Positions 1 to 6,725 of a stretch of DNA of 9,532 nt are shown here, in pieces. Both the position numbers and the translations under genes were made by a program. The DNA is from Acetobacteraceae bacterium (lineage in GTDB: Bacteria > Pseudomonadota > Alphaproteobacteria > Acetobacterales > Acetobacteraceae), in assembly GCA_027323595.1 (NCBI GenBank), contig DAHWBL010000209.1, positions 1 to 9,532 of the forward strand, in the 5' to 3' direction. The notes below the pieces were generated by a model. That model saw only the letters and a program-made list of their open reading frames with translations. It had not been told where the DNA came from and ran no database searches. Position 1 is the first letter of the stretch; each line of letters begins with the position of its first letter.

Positions 1-651
1 GATGATCGTCTCGTTCACCGGCGCGCCGGCAAACCCGCCCATCCCGCCGCCCAATCCGCCCATGCCACCAAACCCGCCGCCCATATGCGGGCCGGAGAAC
101 ATGTTCATCAGCGCGTTGCCCAGCACCATCCCGCCGGCCACGCCGGCCGCCGTGCGCACCGCCGAGCCGAAAAACCCGGTGCCGCCGGGCTGCATCATCT
201 GCGGCGGCGGCTGATAGGCCGGCTGAGGATAAGCGGGCTGGGGGTATGCAGGCGGGGGCGCATAGGCGGCAGCCGCCGCGGCCGGCGCCTGGCCCCACGG
301 GTTCGGACGCGGTGCCGCCGGTGCCACCGGGGCCGCCGCCGGCTGCCCGCCGCCGAACATGCCGCCGAAAAACCCGCTCGGCCGGCCCGCCTCGGCCGGC
401 GGCGACGATGCCGCCCGCGCCTGCGCCAGCTCGGCCTGCAACTGCTGGATCTGCGCCTGCGCCTGGTGCAGCGCCGCCTCCTGCACGAAGGCGGTCTGCG
501 TCATCCGATAGCGCGCCTCCGGCGCCCGGGTGAACAAATCGGCCAGCAGCCGGTCCGCCTCGGGGTCGAGCGGCGGCAACTGCCCCGGCGCGCCCACGCC
601 GCTGACACGCTGGACGAAACTGGTGAGAAGATCGCGTTCCTCGTTGGTCAT
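1..651 (-). CDS. DUF2076 domain-containing protein (3' end missing)
   Basis: The reading frame opens at the ATG at 651 and is still open at the left edge, so 217 residues are visible and the C-terminus is missing. The N-terminus (MTNEERDLLTSFVQRV) and the segment at about residues 29-80, a helical block ending in a Gln/Ala-rich stretch (QAQAQIQQLQAELAQARA) likely to form a coiled coil, fit the DUF2076 family. Next come FFGGMFGGG (94-102), an Ala/Pro-rich linker with repeated AYPQP units (135-147), and the typical conserved block FFGSAVRTAAGVAGGMVLGNAL (from about 160). A Gly/Met-rich tail starts at about 190. I see no signal peptide. The biochemical role of the family is not established; some members are annotated as periplasmic ligand-binding sensor proteins, which this sequence does not support directly. 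It lies 58 bp downstream of holC on the same strand, without a strong Shine-Dalgarno sequence (a weak GGTAGGG). Family call fairly sure, function unknown. Confidence 0.8.
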   Translation of the reverse strand, partial: MTNEERDLLTSFVQRVSGVGAPGQLPPLDPEADRLLADLFTRAPEARYRMTQTAFVQEAALHQAQAQIQQLQAELAQARAASSPPAEAGRPSGFFGGMFGGGQPAAAPVAPAAPRPNPWGQAPAAAAAAYAPPPAYPQPAYPQPAYQPPPQMMQPGGTGFFGSAVRTAAGVAGGMVLGNALMNMFSGPHMGGGFGGMGGLGGGMGGFAGAPVNETII

Positions 652-709
652 TACCCTACCCTTGCGGAGGTGAAGCGTGCTCGGCACATGGCGCCGCCCC
701 GCGCCGGGT

Positions 710-1171
710 TCAAGCGCCCTGCTTTTCCCAACCCCGCGCGGTCTGCCGCCAATAGGTCAGCCCATGCCCGCCCGCCTTGGCTGCCCGCCAGCGTTCCCGC
801 GCCGCCGCCACCGCCGCCTCGTCATTGCCGTCGAACAGATCGAACACCCGCTCGAACCACGCCGCCGGCGCGACCACCCCGTCGAGCAGAAACAGATAGC
901 GCGCGCCATTTTCCACCGCCTCGGCACGCTCGGGCACCGCGTCGGTGATCCACACCGGCTGCCACCCCGCATGGCCCATCCGCGCGGTGCCATGCGGCAG
1001 CCAGTCGGGCTCCGCGCACAGCCACAGCGCCGCGTCCAGCGCCGCCACCCGCTCGGCCGAGCCGCACAGCACCAGCGCCCGCTGCCCGGCCGCCAACGTG
1101 CGCCCCAGCAGCGCCGGCAGCGCCAGATCGGCGGCGGTGCGGGTCAGATGATAAAACCCGATCTCAGCCAT
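710..1171 (-). CDS. holC: DNA polymerase III subunit chi
   Basis: This 153-residue protein is the chi subunit of the DNA polymerase III clamp-loader complex. In the studied enterobacterial enzyme chi pairs with psi and binds single-stranded DNA-binding protein at the replication fork. Family features visible are the N-terminal MAEIGFYHLT, the LW...PDWLPHG segment at about 49-61, the YLFLLDG strand (92-98) and the C-terminal block RVFDLFDGND (108-117), AAARERWRAAK and LTYWRQTARGWE. Length matches the usual 140-155 residues. The frame is open up to 1552, but I chose the ATG at 1171 because chi proteins begin with this MxEIGFYHL sequence. An ATG three codons earlier (1180) is the only close alternative. 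The gene overlaps the end of the upstream aminopeptidase gene by 8 bp, suggesting translational coupling, and no good Shine-Dalgarno sequence precedes it. The pepA-holC order matches that of Gammaproteobacteria. No psi gene (holD) is seen. Confidence 0.93.
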   Translation of the reverse strand: MAEIGFYHLTRTAADLALPALLGRTLAAGQRALVLCGSAERVAALDAALWLCAEPDWLPHGTARMGHAGWQPVWITDAVPERAEAVENGARYLFLLDGVVAPAAWFERVFDLFDGNDEAAVAAARERWRAAKAGGHGLTYWRQTARGWEKQGA

Positions 1172-2636
1172 CACGCCCATCCGCGGCGTCGGCACAACCG
1201 CCACCCTGCTCGCACCATCGCGCCACCAGCCGGTCCAGCAGCCGCACCCCGAAGCCGCTCGCCCCGGCGGCATGGCGGTCATCCGCCTCGGCGCGCGCCT
1301 CCACCCCGGCGATGTCCAGATGCGCCCACGGCACCTCGCCCACGAACTCCGCCAGCAGCGCCGCCGCCTGGCAGGCATCGGGCTGCATCCGCCCGCGCGC
1401 GCATTGCGCGATGTCGGCGATATCGGAGCGCAGATCGGCGCGATGCCGCTCCCCGATCGGCATCCGCCACACCCGCTCGCCCACCGCCTCGCCAGCCGCG
1501 ACGATCCGCGCCGCCAGCGCCGCGTCATTGTCGAACAGCCCCGCCCGCTCATGCCCCAGCGCGGTGACGATGCTGCCGGTCAGCGTCGCCAGATCGATCA
1601 GCGCCCGCGGCGCCAGCTCCCGGGCGGCCCAGCCCAGCGCGTCGGCCAGCACCAGCCGCCCCTCGGCGTCGGTGTCGATCACCTCGATGGTGGTGCCATC
1701 GACGCTGCGCAGCACGTCGCCGGGCCGGTAGCTGCCGCCGCCGGTGGCGTTCTCGGCCAGCGCCAGCACCGCCACCACATGGGCCTCGCTGTCGCGCCGG
1801 GCCAGCGCGATCATCGCCCCCACGCAGGCCGCCGCCCCGGCCATGTCGGCGCGCATCTCCCACATATGGTCGGCCGGCTTGATGCTGATGCCGCCGGTGT
1901 CGAAGGTGATCCCCTTGCCGCAGAACACCAATGGCGCGCCGCCGCGCCGGCCATTGTCCCCCGCCGCGCTACCGCGCCGCCTCCGGCCCCGCCATCTCAG
2001 CACCGCCAGCCGCGGCCCGTGCACCGAGCCACCGCCGACCGCGCACAGCGCGCCGAACCCCTCCCGGCGCAGCGCGCCCGGCTTCAGCACCGTCAGCTCC
2101 AGCCCCAGCCGCTCCAGTTTGCGCAGCGCCTTGCAGAACAGCGCCGGAGTAAGTCGGTTCGACGGCGCGGTCACCGCCCGGCGCGCCCAGCGCACGCCGC
2201 GCAGCACCGCCCCAGTCCGCCGCCAATCCGCCCGCGCCACCCGCGGGCGATCCACGATCATCTCGATCCGCGCCAGCGCCAGCGCCGCGTCCGCCGGGGA
2301 GTGGCGATAACGATCCTCACGCCAGGCCCGCAGCAGCGCGCCCATCGCCAGCCCGGTCACCAGATCTGGCGCCAGCCGCCGCGCGTCGATGGCGATCCGC
2401 GCCACCCCCGCCAGCCGCGCCACCGCCAGCGCGCCGGCCCGCTCCGCCCCGCGCTCGTCCCAGGCCGGCCCCACTCCCACCAGCAGCAGCCGCCGGTCCA
2501 GCCACAGTTCACATGCCTGGCCGGCACGCGCCGCAAACCCGCTCGCCCGCGCCGCCTCGGGGATGAACCCGCCTTCCAGCAATGGCCGCACCTCCACCGC
2601 GTCGGGATGCGCGGCCTTCGCGAAGCGCGGCTTCAT
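1164..2636 (-). CDS. Diverged M17 leucyl aminopeptidase family protein
   Basis: A 490-residue paralogue of the neighbouring PepA, expected to be a cytosolic two-metal exopeptidase removing N-terminal residues from peptides. Aligning it with PepA by the conserved blocks shows all expected active-site residues: K241 and D246 (GKGITFDTGG), K253 (SIKP), D264 (RADMAGA), then D323, E325 and R327 (DTDAEGR). The constant spacing to the PepA residues (offset 16) supports this. Differences are notable. The signature NTDAEGR reads DTDAEGR, ENMPGGNAQRPGD becomes ENATGGGSYRPGD, and an Arg/Gly-rich insert (RWRGRRRRGSAAGDNGRRGG, about 214-233) precedes the first catalytic block. The tail ends with a short Gly/Asp-rich extension. 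The N-terminal domain is poorly conserved, as is usual in M17. The ATG at 2636 is 31 bp after the pepA stop and lacks a clear ribosome binding site. Activity is likely but specificity cannot be read; it may differ from that of PepA. Confidence 0.9.
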   Translation of the reverse strand: MKPRFAKAAHPDAVEVRPLLEGGFIPEAARASGFAARAGQACELWLDRRLLLVGVGPAWDERGAERAGALAVARLAGVARIAIDARRLAPDLVTGLAMGALLRAWREDRYRHSPADAALALARIEMIVDRPRVARADWRRTGAVLRGVRWARRAVTAPSNRLTPALFCKALRKLERLGLELTVLKPGALRREGFGALCAVGGGSVHGPRLAVLRWRGRRRRGSAAGDNGRRGGAPLVFCGKGITFDTGGISIKPADHMWEMRADMAGAAACVGAMIALARRDSEAHVVAVLALAENATGGGSYRPGDVLRSVDGTTIEVIDTDAEGRLVLADALGWAARELAPRALIDLATLTGSIVTALGHERAGLFDNDAALAARIVAAGEAVGERVWRMPIGERHRADLRSDIADIAQCARGRMQPDACQAAALLAEFVGEVPWAHLDIAGVEARAEADDRHAAGASGFGVRLLDRLVARWCEQGGGCADAADGRDG

Positions 2637-2667
2637 CGCCGGCCCGGTCGCAGCATCCGCCCCGGCG

Positions 2668-4143
2668 TCACCCTTCGCAGCAATCGCGCACCAGCCGGTC
2701 CAGCAGCCGCACGCCCCACGCGGTCGCCCCCTTGGGCACGCAGGCGGCGTCCTTGGTGCTCCAGGCCACCCCGGCGATGTCCAGATGCGCCCAGGGCACG
2801 CTGTTGGTGAAGCGGCCGATGAAATGCGCCGCGGTGATCGCGCTGCCGGGCCGGCCGGTGATGTTCTTCATGTCGGCGATGTCGGATTTGAGCTGCTTGT
2901 CATATTCCTCGCCCAGCGGCATCCGCCACAGCTTCTCGCCCACCGCGATCCCGGCGGCGAGCAACTGCCCCGCCAGCGCCTCGTCGGTGGCGAACATGCC
3001 GGCATGCTCATGGCCCAATGCCACGATCATCGCGCCGGTCAGCGTCGCCAGATCCACCATGAAGCGCGGCGCGAAATGCTGCTGGCAGTACCAGATCACG
3101 TCGGCGAGCACGAGGCGCCCCTCGGCGTCGGTGTTCAGCACCTCGACGGTCTGGCCGGAATAGCTGGTCACCACGTCGCCCGGCCGCTGCGCGTTGCCGC
3201 CCGGCATGTTCTCCACCAGCCCGACCAGCCCCACCGCGTCCACCGGCGCGCCCCGCCCGGCCAGTGCCGCCATCAGCCCGATCACCGTGCCGGCACCGGC
3301 CATGTCCCACTTCATGTCCTCCATCCCGGCCGCCGGCTTGATCGAGATGCCGCCTGTGTCGAAGGTCACGCCCTTGCCGATGAAGGCGATCGGCTTGTCG
3401 AGCTGGTTGCCCCGGCCCGATTTGCCAGGCCATTTCAGCACCACCATGCGCGGCGGGTTGTGGCTGCCCTGCGCCACCCCCAGCAGCGCGCCGAAGCCGA
3501 GCTTCTTCATCGCGTGCTCGTCCAGCACCTCGACCTCAAGACCAAGCTTGGCCAGCGTCGCCGCTCGCTCCGCCATCACCACCGGGGTCAGCACATTGGC
3601 CGGCTCACTGACCAGCTCGCGGGTGATGAAACACCCCTCGGCGACCGGCGCCAGCCCCGCCCAGGCGGCCCGCGCCGCCTCGGGGTCGGCGACCAGCAGC
3701 GTCAGCGACACGAGCCGCGGCTTGTCCTCCGGCTTCTCCTTGGTCCGATAGCGGTCGAACCGCCAGGCCCGCAGCACCGCCCCCAGCGCCACCGATGCGG
3801 CCTGCTCGGCGGTCAGCGCGCCGGCATCGATCACCGCCTCGGTCTGCCGGGTGAGCGCTGCGGCGGCATGCCCGCCCGCCTGCTCGAATTGCAGGGCCGT
3901 CCGGCCCGCCGGCTTGCCCAGCCCCACCGCCACCACCCGGGCGAACCCGCCAGGTGCCAGCACCGTCGTGCTCTGCGCGGCCTTGCCCTTGAACTCGGCC
4001 GCCGCCAGCGCCCGCCCGATCGCCCCGCCGGTGGCCGCGTCCGCCTGCGCCCCGACCCCGCCCAGCGCCGCGTCCTCCTCCACCAGCAGCACGAGCGCTC
4101 CGTCGATCTGCGGCGCGGGCGAGGAAAAACCGATCTGCAACAT
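2668..4143 (-). CDS. pepA: Leucyl aminopeptidase PepA (M17)
   Basis: A 491-residue cytosolic M17 metallo-aminopeptidase that releases N-terminal amino acids from peptides; in E. coli PepA forms a hexamer and also binds DNA in Xer recombination and pyrimidine-dependent regulation. The catalytic domain is complete. K257 and D262 (GKGVTFDTGG), D280 (KWDMAGAG), and D339 and E341 (NTDAEGR) match the E. coli two-metal ligands. K269 (SIKP) and R343 match the catalytic Lys and Arg. All sit at a constant offset of 13 from E. coli numbering. ENMPGGNAQRPGD (311-323) and the C-terminal PWAHLDIAGVAW (450-461) are also typical. The frame is open to an ATG at 4170, but I chose 4143 because it follows an AAGGAGA Shine-Dalgarno sequence at good spacing and gives the usual short N-terminus, MLQIGFS. 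It stands 89 bp downstream of livF and probably has its own promoter, with the M17 paralogue and holC following. Whether the DNA-binding role exists here is unknown. Confidence 0.95.
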   Translation of the reverse strand: MLQIGFSSPAPQIDGALVLLVEEDAALGGVGAQADAATGGAIGRALAAAEFKGKAAQSTTVLAPGGFARVVAVGLGKPAGRTALQFEQAGGHAAAALTRQTEAVIDAGALTAEQAASVALGAVLRAWRFDRYRTKEKPEDKPRLVSLTLLVADPEAARAAWAGLAPVAEGCFITRELVSEPANVLTPVVMAERAATLAKLGLEVEVLDEHAMKKLGFGALLGVAQGSHNPPRMVVLKWPGKSGRGNQLDKPIAFIGKGVTFDTGGISIKPAAGMEDMKWDMAGAGTVIGLMAALAGRGAPVDAVGLVGLVENMPGGNAQRPGDVVTSYSGQTVEVLNTDAEGRLVLADVIWYCQQHFAPRFMVDLATLTGAMIVALGHEHAGMFATDEALAGQLLAAGIAVGEKLWRMPLGEEYDKQLKSDIADMKNITGRPGSAITAAHFIGRFTNSVPWAHLDIAGVAWSTKDAACVPKGATAWGVRLLDRLVRDCCEG

Positions 4144-4150
4144 GCGAAAC

Positions 4151-4157
4151 TCTCCTT
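4151..4157 (-). promoter_or_regulatory. Ribosome binding site of pepA
   Basis: On the minus strand this reads AAGGAGA, seven bases before the ATG at 4143. It is the strongest Shine-Dalgarno match in the left half of the window. It decides the start of pepA: the in-frame ATG at 4170 lies upstream of this site and would place it inside the coding region. Confidence 0.75.
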
Positions 4158-4174
4158 GGCGTTGGGCCACGGCG

Positions 4175-4183
4175 AATGTAGCA
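4175..4183 (-). promoter_or_regulatory. Possible extended -10 promoter for pepA
   Basis: The minus strand reads TGCTACATT, an extended -10 element (TGn followed by TACATT, four of six matches to TATAAT). It lies in the 89 bp gap between livF and pepA and would start a transcript near 4168, giving a leader of about 25 nucleotides before the ATG at 4143. No convincing -35 hexamer is present (CTGGCC at the right distance is a poor match), which an extended -10 can tolerate. This is a consensus match only; such a short match can arise by chance. Confidence 0.3.
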
Positions 4184-4225
4184 GCCGCAAGGCCGAAGGC
4201 CAGAGGTGAGAAGGCGGGAGGCGGG

Positions 4226-4244
4226 GCGCGCGTCAGGCGCGCGC
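4226..4244 (-). repeat. GC hairpin at the livF stop codon
   Basis: A perfect seven-base inverted repeat, GCGCGCG (4226-4232) and CGCGCGC (4238-4244), flanks a five-base loop that contains the livF stop codon (4233-4235). In the transcript it would form a very stable hairpin at the end of the importer operon. No U-run follows, so it does not qualify as an intrinsic terminator by the usual rule. It could stall ribosomes or protect the 3' end, or simply be a product of GCG-rich coding sequence (the protein ends in TARA). Confidence 0.25.
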
Positions 4245-4949
4245 GGTGACGCCCAGATAGCGCGCCAGAATCTCGGGGTCCGCGCGCAGGCTCGCGCTGG
4301 ACCCGGCATGCACCACCGCGCCGCGCTCCAAAATCACCGCCTCGTCGGTCACGCCGAGAATCTTCTGCGCATGCTGCTCCACCACCAGCGCCGACATGCC
4401 CTCGTCGCGGATGATCCGCTTCAGCGCCGCCAGCAATTCCTCGACGATGATCGGCGCCAACCCCTCGGTCGGCTCATCGAGCAGCAGCAGCCGCGGATTG
4501 AGCACCAGCGCGCGCGCCACCGCCAGCATCTGCTGCTCGCCGCCGGAAAGCTGGTTGCCCAAATTGGCGCGCCGCTCGCGCAGCCGCGGGAACATCTGAT
4601 AGCAGCGCGCGACATCCCACGCGCCAGGCCGCGCCACCGCGGTCAGATTTTCCTCCACCGTCAGCGAGCGAAAAATGTTGCGCTCCTGCGGCACCCAGCC
4701 CACGCCCGCCCCGGCGCGCCGCTCCGGCGCAAGGCGGGTGATGTCGCGCCCGCCCACCTCGATGGTGCCCGAAAAACGTTTCGTCGCGCCGATGATGCTG
4801 TTGAGCAGCGTGGTCTTGCCCATGCCGTTGCGCCCCAGCACCGCCATCGAGCGCCCCTCGGCGAGGTGCAGGCTGATCCCCGGCGGGCTCAACACCACCG
4901 CCGCGCCGTAGCCCGCCACCAGCCCGTCCAGACGCAGAATGTCAGCCAT
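4233..4949 (-). CDS. livF: Branched-chain amino acid-type ABC transporter ATPase, LivF family
   Basis: A 238-residue cytoplasmic ATPase subunit, one of two that power the importer encoded by this operon. All nucleotide-binding motifs are intact: Walker A GRNGMGKT (39-46), Q-loop Q88 in GWVPQERNIF, signature LSGGEQQ (134-140), Walker B LLLLDEP (154-160) followed by TEGLAP, and switch His193 in VVEQHAQ. The GRNGxGKT Walker A, the TEGLAP D-loop region and the C-terminal PEILARYLGV are typical of LivF. The segment LSPPGISL (20-27) before Walker A looks about two residues longer than the usual form. The ATG at 4949 overlaps the end of livG by 8 bp and has a GAGGCGG-like ribosome binding site about six bases upstream, inside livG. 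It is the last gene of the operon. The family is certain; the transported substrate is not shown by this subunit. Confidence 0.95.
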   Translation of the reverse strand: MADILRLDGLVAGYGAAVVLSPPGISLHLAEGRSMAVLGRNGMGKTTLLNSIIGATKRFSGTIEVGGRDITRLAPERRAGAGVGWVPQERNIFRSLTVEENLTAVARPGAWDVARCYQMFPRLRERRANLGNQLSGGEQQMLAVARALVLNPRLLLLDEPTEGLAPIIVEELLAALKRIIRDEGMSALVVEQHAQKILGVTDEAVILERGAVVHAGSSASLRADPEILARYLGVTARA

Positions 4950-5724
4950 GATCCGCCTCGCCCAGATACACCGCGCGCACCCTGGGATCGGTGCTGATCT
5001 CGTCCACCGTGCCCGCGGTCAACAGCGCGCCGCTCACCAGCACCGAGATGCGGCTGGCGAAGCGGAACACCAGGTCCATGTCGTGCTCGATCAGCAGCAC
5101 GGTGACGTCCTCTGGAAGTTTGGCGACCACATCGAGAATATCCTCGCGCTCCCCCTCCGGCACCCCGGCCGCCGGCTCGTCCAGCAGCAGCACCCGCGGC
5201 CGACACGCGATCGCCATCGCGATCTCCAGCAGCCGCTGCTTGCCATAGGGCAGCGAGCTGATCTTCTCGCCCATCACGTCGCACAGCCCGAACCGGTCCA
5301 GCACCTCGACGATCTCGTCGATCACCGGGCGCGAATGCCCCACGCTGCGCCAGAACTCCCAGCCCTTGCCCTTGGTCTGCGACACCGCCATGCCGACGCC
5401 CTCGAGCGGCGTCATCGCGGCGAACAACTGGTTGATCTGAAAGGTGCGCGCGAGCCCCCGGCGCACCCGCTCATCGGCGCGCGCCTCGGTGATGTCCTCG
5501 CCTTCCAGCAGGATCCGCCCCGACGAGGGCCGCAGCACCCCGGTCAGCAGATTGATCAGCGTGGTCTTGCCCGCGCCGTTCGGCCCGATCAGCGCATGGC
5601 GCTCGCCACGACGCAGCGTCAGCGACACGTCGTTGGTGGCGGTGAGCCCGCCGAAATTGCGGAACAGATTCACCGTCTGGAGCGCGATATCACGCGGTGC
5701 ATCGCTCAGGGGCGCATCGCTCAT
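4942..5724 (-). CDS. livG: Branched-chain amino acid-type ABC transporter ATPase, LivG family
   Basis: A 260-residue cytoplasmic ATPase that pairs with LivF. Motifs in order are Walker A GPNGAGKT (47-54), Q-loop Q96 in RTFQINQLF, a family-type signature LPYGKQRLLEIA (158-169) in place of LSGGQ, Walker B VLLLDEP (178-184) with catalytic E183, and switch His214 in LLIEHDMDLVF. The EHDMDLVF stretch and the TGVLRPSSG segment after Walker A are LivG hallmarks. The D-loop region reads AAGVPEGE rather than the common AAGLNP. The frame is open up to 5835, but the ATG at 5724 is preferred: it forms an ATGA overlap with the livM stop, has GGGAG upstream, and gives a short N-terminus (MSDAPLSDAPRD) before the domain. 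The longer form would add a low-complexity Gly/Ala-rich segment that is livM sequence read in another frame. Confidence 0.94.
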   Translation of the reverse strand: MSDAPLSDAPRDIALQTVNLFRNFGGLTATNDVSLTLRRGERHALIGPNGAGKTTLINLLTGVLRPSSGRILLEGEDITEARADERVRRGLARTFQINQLFAAMTPLEGVGMAVSQTKGKGWEFWRSVGHSRPVIDEIVEVLDRFGLCDVMGEKISSLPYGKQRLLEIAMAIACRPRVLLLDEPAAGVPEGEREDILDVVAKLPEDVTVLLIEHDMDLVFRFASRISVLVSGALLTAGTVDEISTDPRVRAVYLGEADHG

Positions 5725-6725
5725 CGGCCGGCTCCCGGGCGGGTCCGCCGCGCCACCAGGGCCGCCAGCCGCTCCAGCCAGTCCCGCCCACCCAGCACCA
5801 GCACCACCAGCACCAGCCCGATCCAGAATTCCCAATATTGCGGCGTGAGGTTGGACAAGGTGTCCTGCATGATCTTGAACACCAGCGCGCCGATCAGCCC
5901 GCCATAGAGATATCCCACCCCGCCGATCGTCACCATCAGCAGCACATCGGCGGAACGGTGAAAGGCGAGCACATCGAGCGAGGCGAACTGCGTGGTCTGC
6001 GCCAGCAGCGCGCCGGCCACCCCGGCATAGGCCGCGCCCAGCGTATAGACCGCCACCAGCCGCCCGCGCACCGGCACCCCGATCGCCGCCGCGCGCAGCG
6101 GATTGTCACGGATCGCGCGCAGCGACCAGCCGAACGGTGAATGCACCACCCGCCGCGCGATCAGAAACAGCACGAACAGCACGATCAGCGAATAGGCGTT
6201 GGCGACAGCACCGAAAATGTCGAAATCAAAGCCCAGGATCGGCCCCACATCCATGCCCTGCAGCCCGTCCGCCCCGCCGGTCAGCCAGCCCAGCCGATTG
6301 GCGATCTCATACAGCACCAGCGCCACCCCCAGCGTCACCATCAGCCGGGTGAGGTCCGAGCCGCGCAGCGCCAGAAAGCTGGTCGCCAGCCCCAGCGCGG
6401 TCGCCGCCAGGGTCGCGCACCCAAGCCCGATCAGCGGGTCGGTGACGCCAAACTTGGTGATGATGCCGGCGGTGTAGGCACCCAGCCCGAAAAACGCCGC
6501 ATGGCCCAGCGAGATCACCCCGGCATAGCCCAGGATCAGATCGAGCGAGAGCGAGAACAGCGCCAGGATGGCGATCTCGTTCATCAAAAGATGCCGGCTG
6601 GGAAACAGGAAATACGACGCCGCCACCAGCACCCAGAACAGATATTCCGACCAGTGCCAGGCCGACAGCCGGTCATGCAGGCCCACCGCCTGCAGGCGCA
6701 GGGTCGCGATTCGTTGCGTTGTCAT
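5721..6725 (-). CDS. livM: Branched-chain amino acid-type ABC transporter permease, LivM family
   Basis: A 334-residue inner-membrane protein, one of two subunits forming the transport path. After an N-terminal stretch of about 27 residues it has roughly eight to nine hydrophobic segments (about 28-43, 50-66, 71-90, 98-119, 126-143, 176-191, 224-242, 262-285, 298-313). LivM marks include LSLDLILGYAGVISLGHAAFFGLGAY (58-83), GLQGM in the external loop (154-158), the coupling helix region SPFGWSLRAIRDNPLRAAAIG (196-216) that contacts the ATPase, and VLLMVTIGGVGYLYGGLIGA (261-280). The C-terminus is basic (RRTRPGAGR) and lies inside by the usual topology. It starts within an ATGA overlap with livH and stops within an ATGA overlap with livG, so it is tightly coupled on both sides. 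Family certain. Confidence 0.95.
   Translation of the reverse strand: MTTQRIATLRLQAVGLHDRLSAWHWSEYLFWVLVAASYFLFPSRHLLMNEIAILALFSLSLDLILGYAGVISLGHAAFFGLGAYTAGIITKFGVTDPLIGLGCATLAATALGLATSFLALRGSDLTRLMVTLGVALVLYEIANRLGWLTGGADGLQGMDVGPILGFDFDIFGAVANAYSLIVLFVLFLIARRVVHSPFGWSLRAIRDNPLRAAAIGVPVRGRLVAVYTLGAAYAGVAGALLAQTTQFASLDVLAFHRSADVLLMVTIGGVGYLYGGLIGALVFKIMQDTLSNLTPQYWEFWIGLVLVVLVLGGRDWLERLAALVARRTRPGAGR

Noticed and set aside
690..705. GGCGC/GCGCC inverted repeat after the holC stop as a terminator
   Set aside because: The stem is only five bases with a six-base loop and no U-run follows; chance is the simpler explanation in this composition.
85..948. A 287-codon open frame on the plus strand
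   Set aside because: It runs opposite both the DUF2076 gene and holC and is extremely Arg/Pro-rich, consistent with a shadow of GC-rich codons.
1172..1552. An N-terminal extension of holC to the ATG at 1552
   Set aside because: The added residues are the catalytic-domain end of the M17 paralogue read in another frame. Chi proteins start at MxEIGFYHL, which gives 1171.
1272..2810. A 512-codon open frame on the plus strand
   Set aside because: It is antisense to the M17 paralogue and extends over both gene ends. The product has the same Arg/His/Gln/Pro bias and no domain.
2389..4209. A 606-codon open frame on the plus strand
   Set aside because: It lies wholly opposite two M17 genes with clear catalytic motifs. 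Its product is rich in Arg, His, Pro and Gln with no recognisable domain, as expected for the antisense of GC-rich coding sequence.
5725..5835. An N-terminal extension of livG to the ATG at 5835
   Set aside because: The extra residues are Gly/Ala-rich and overlap livM coding sequence; 5724 makes an ATGA overlap and the normal family length.
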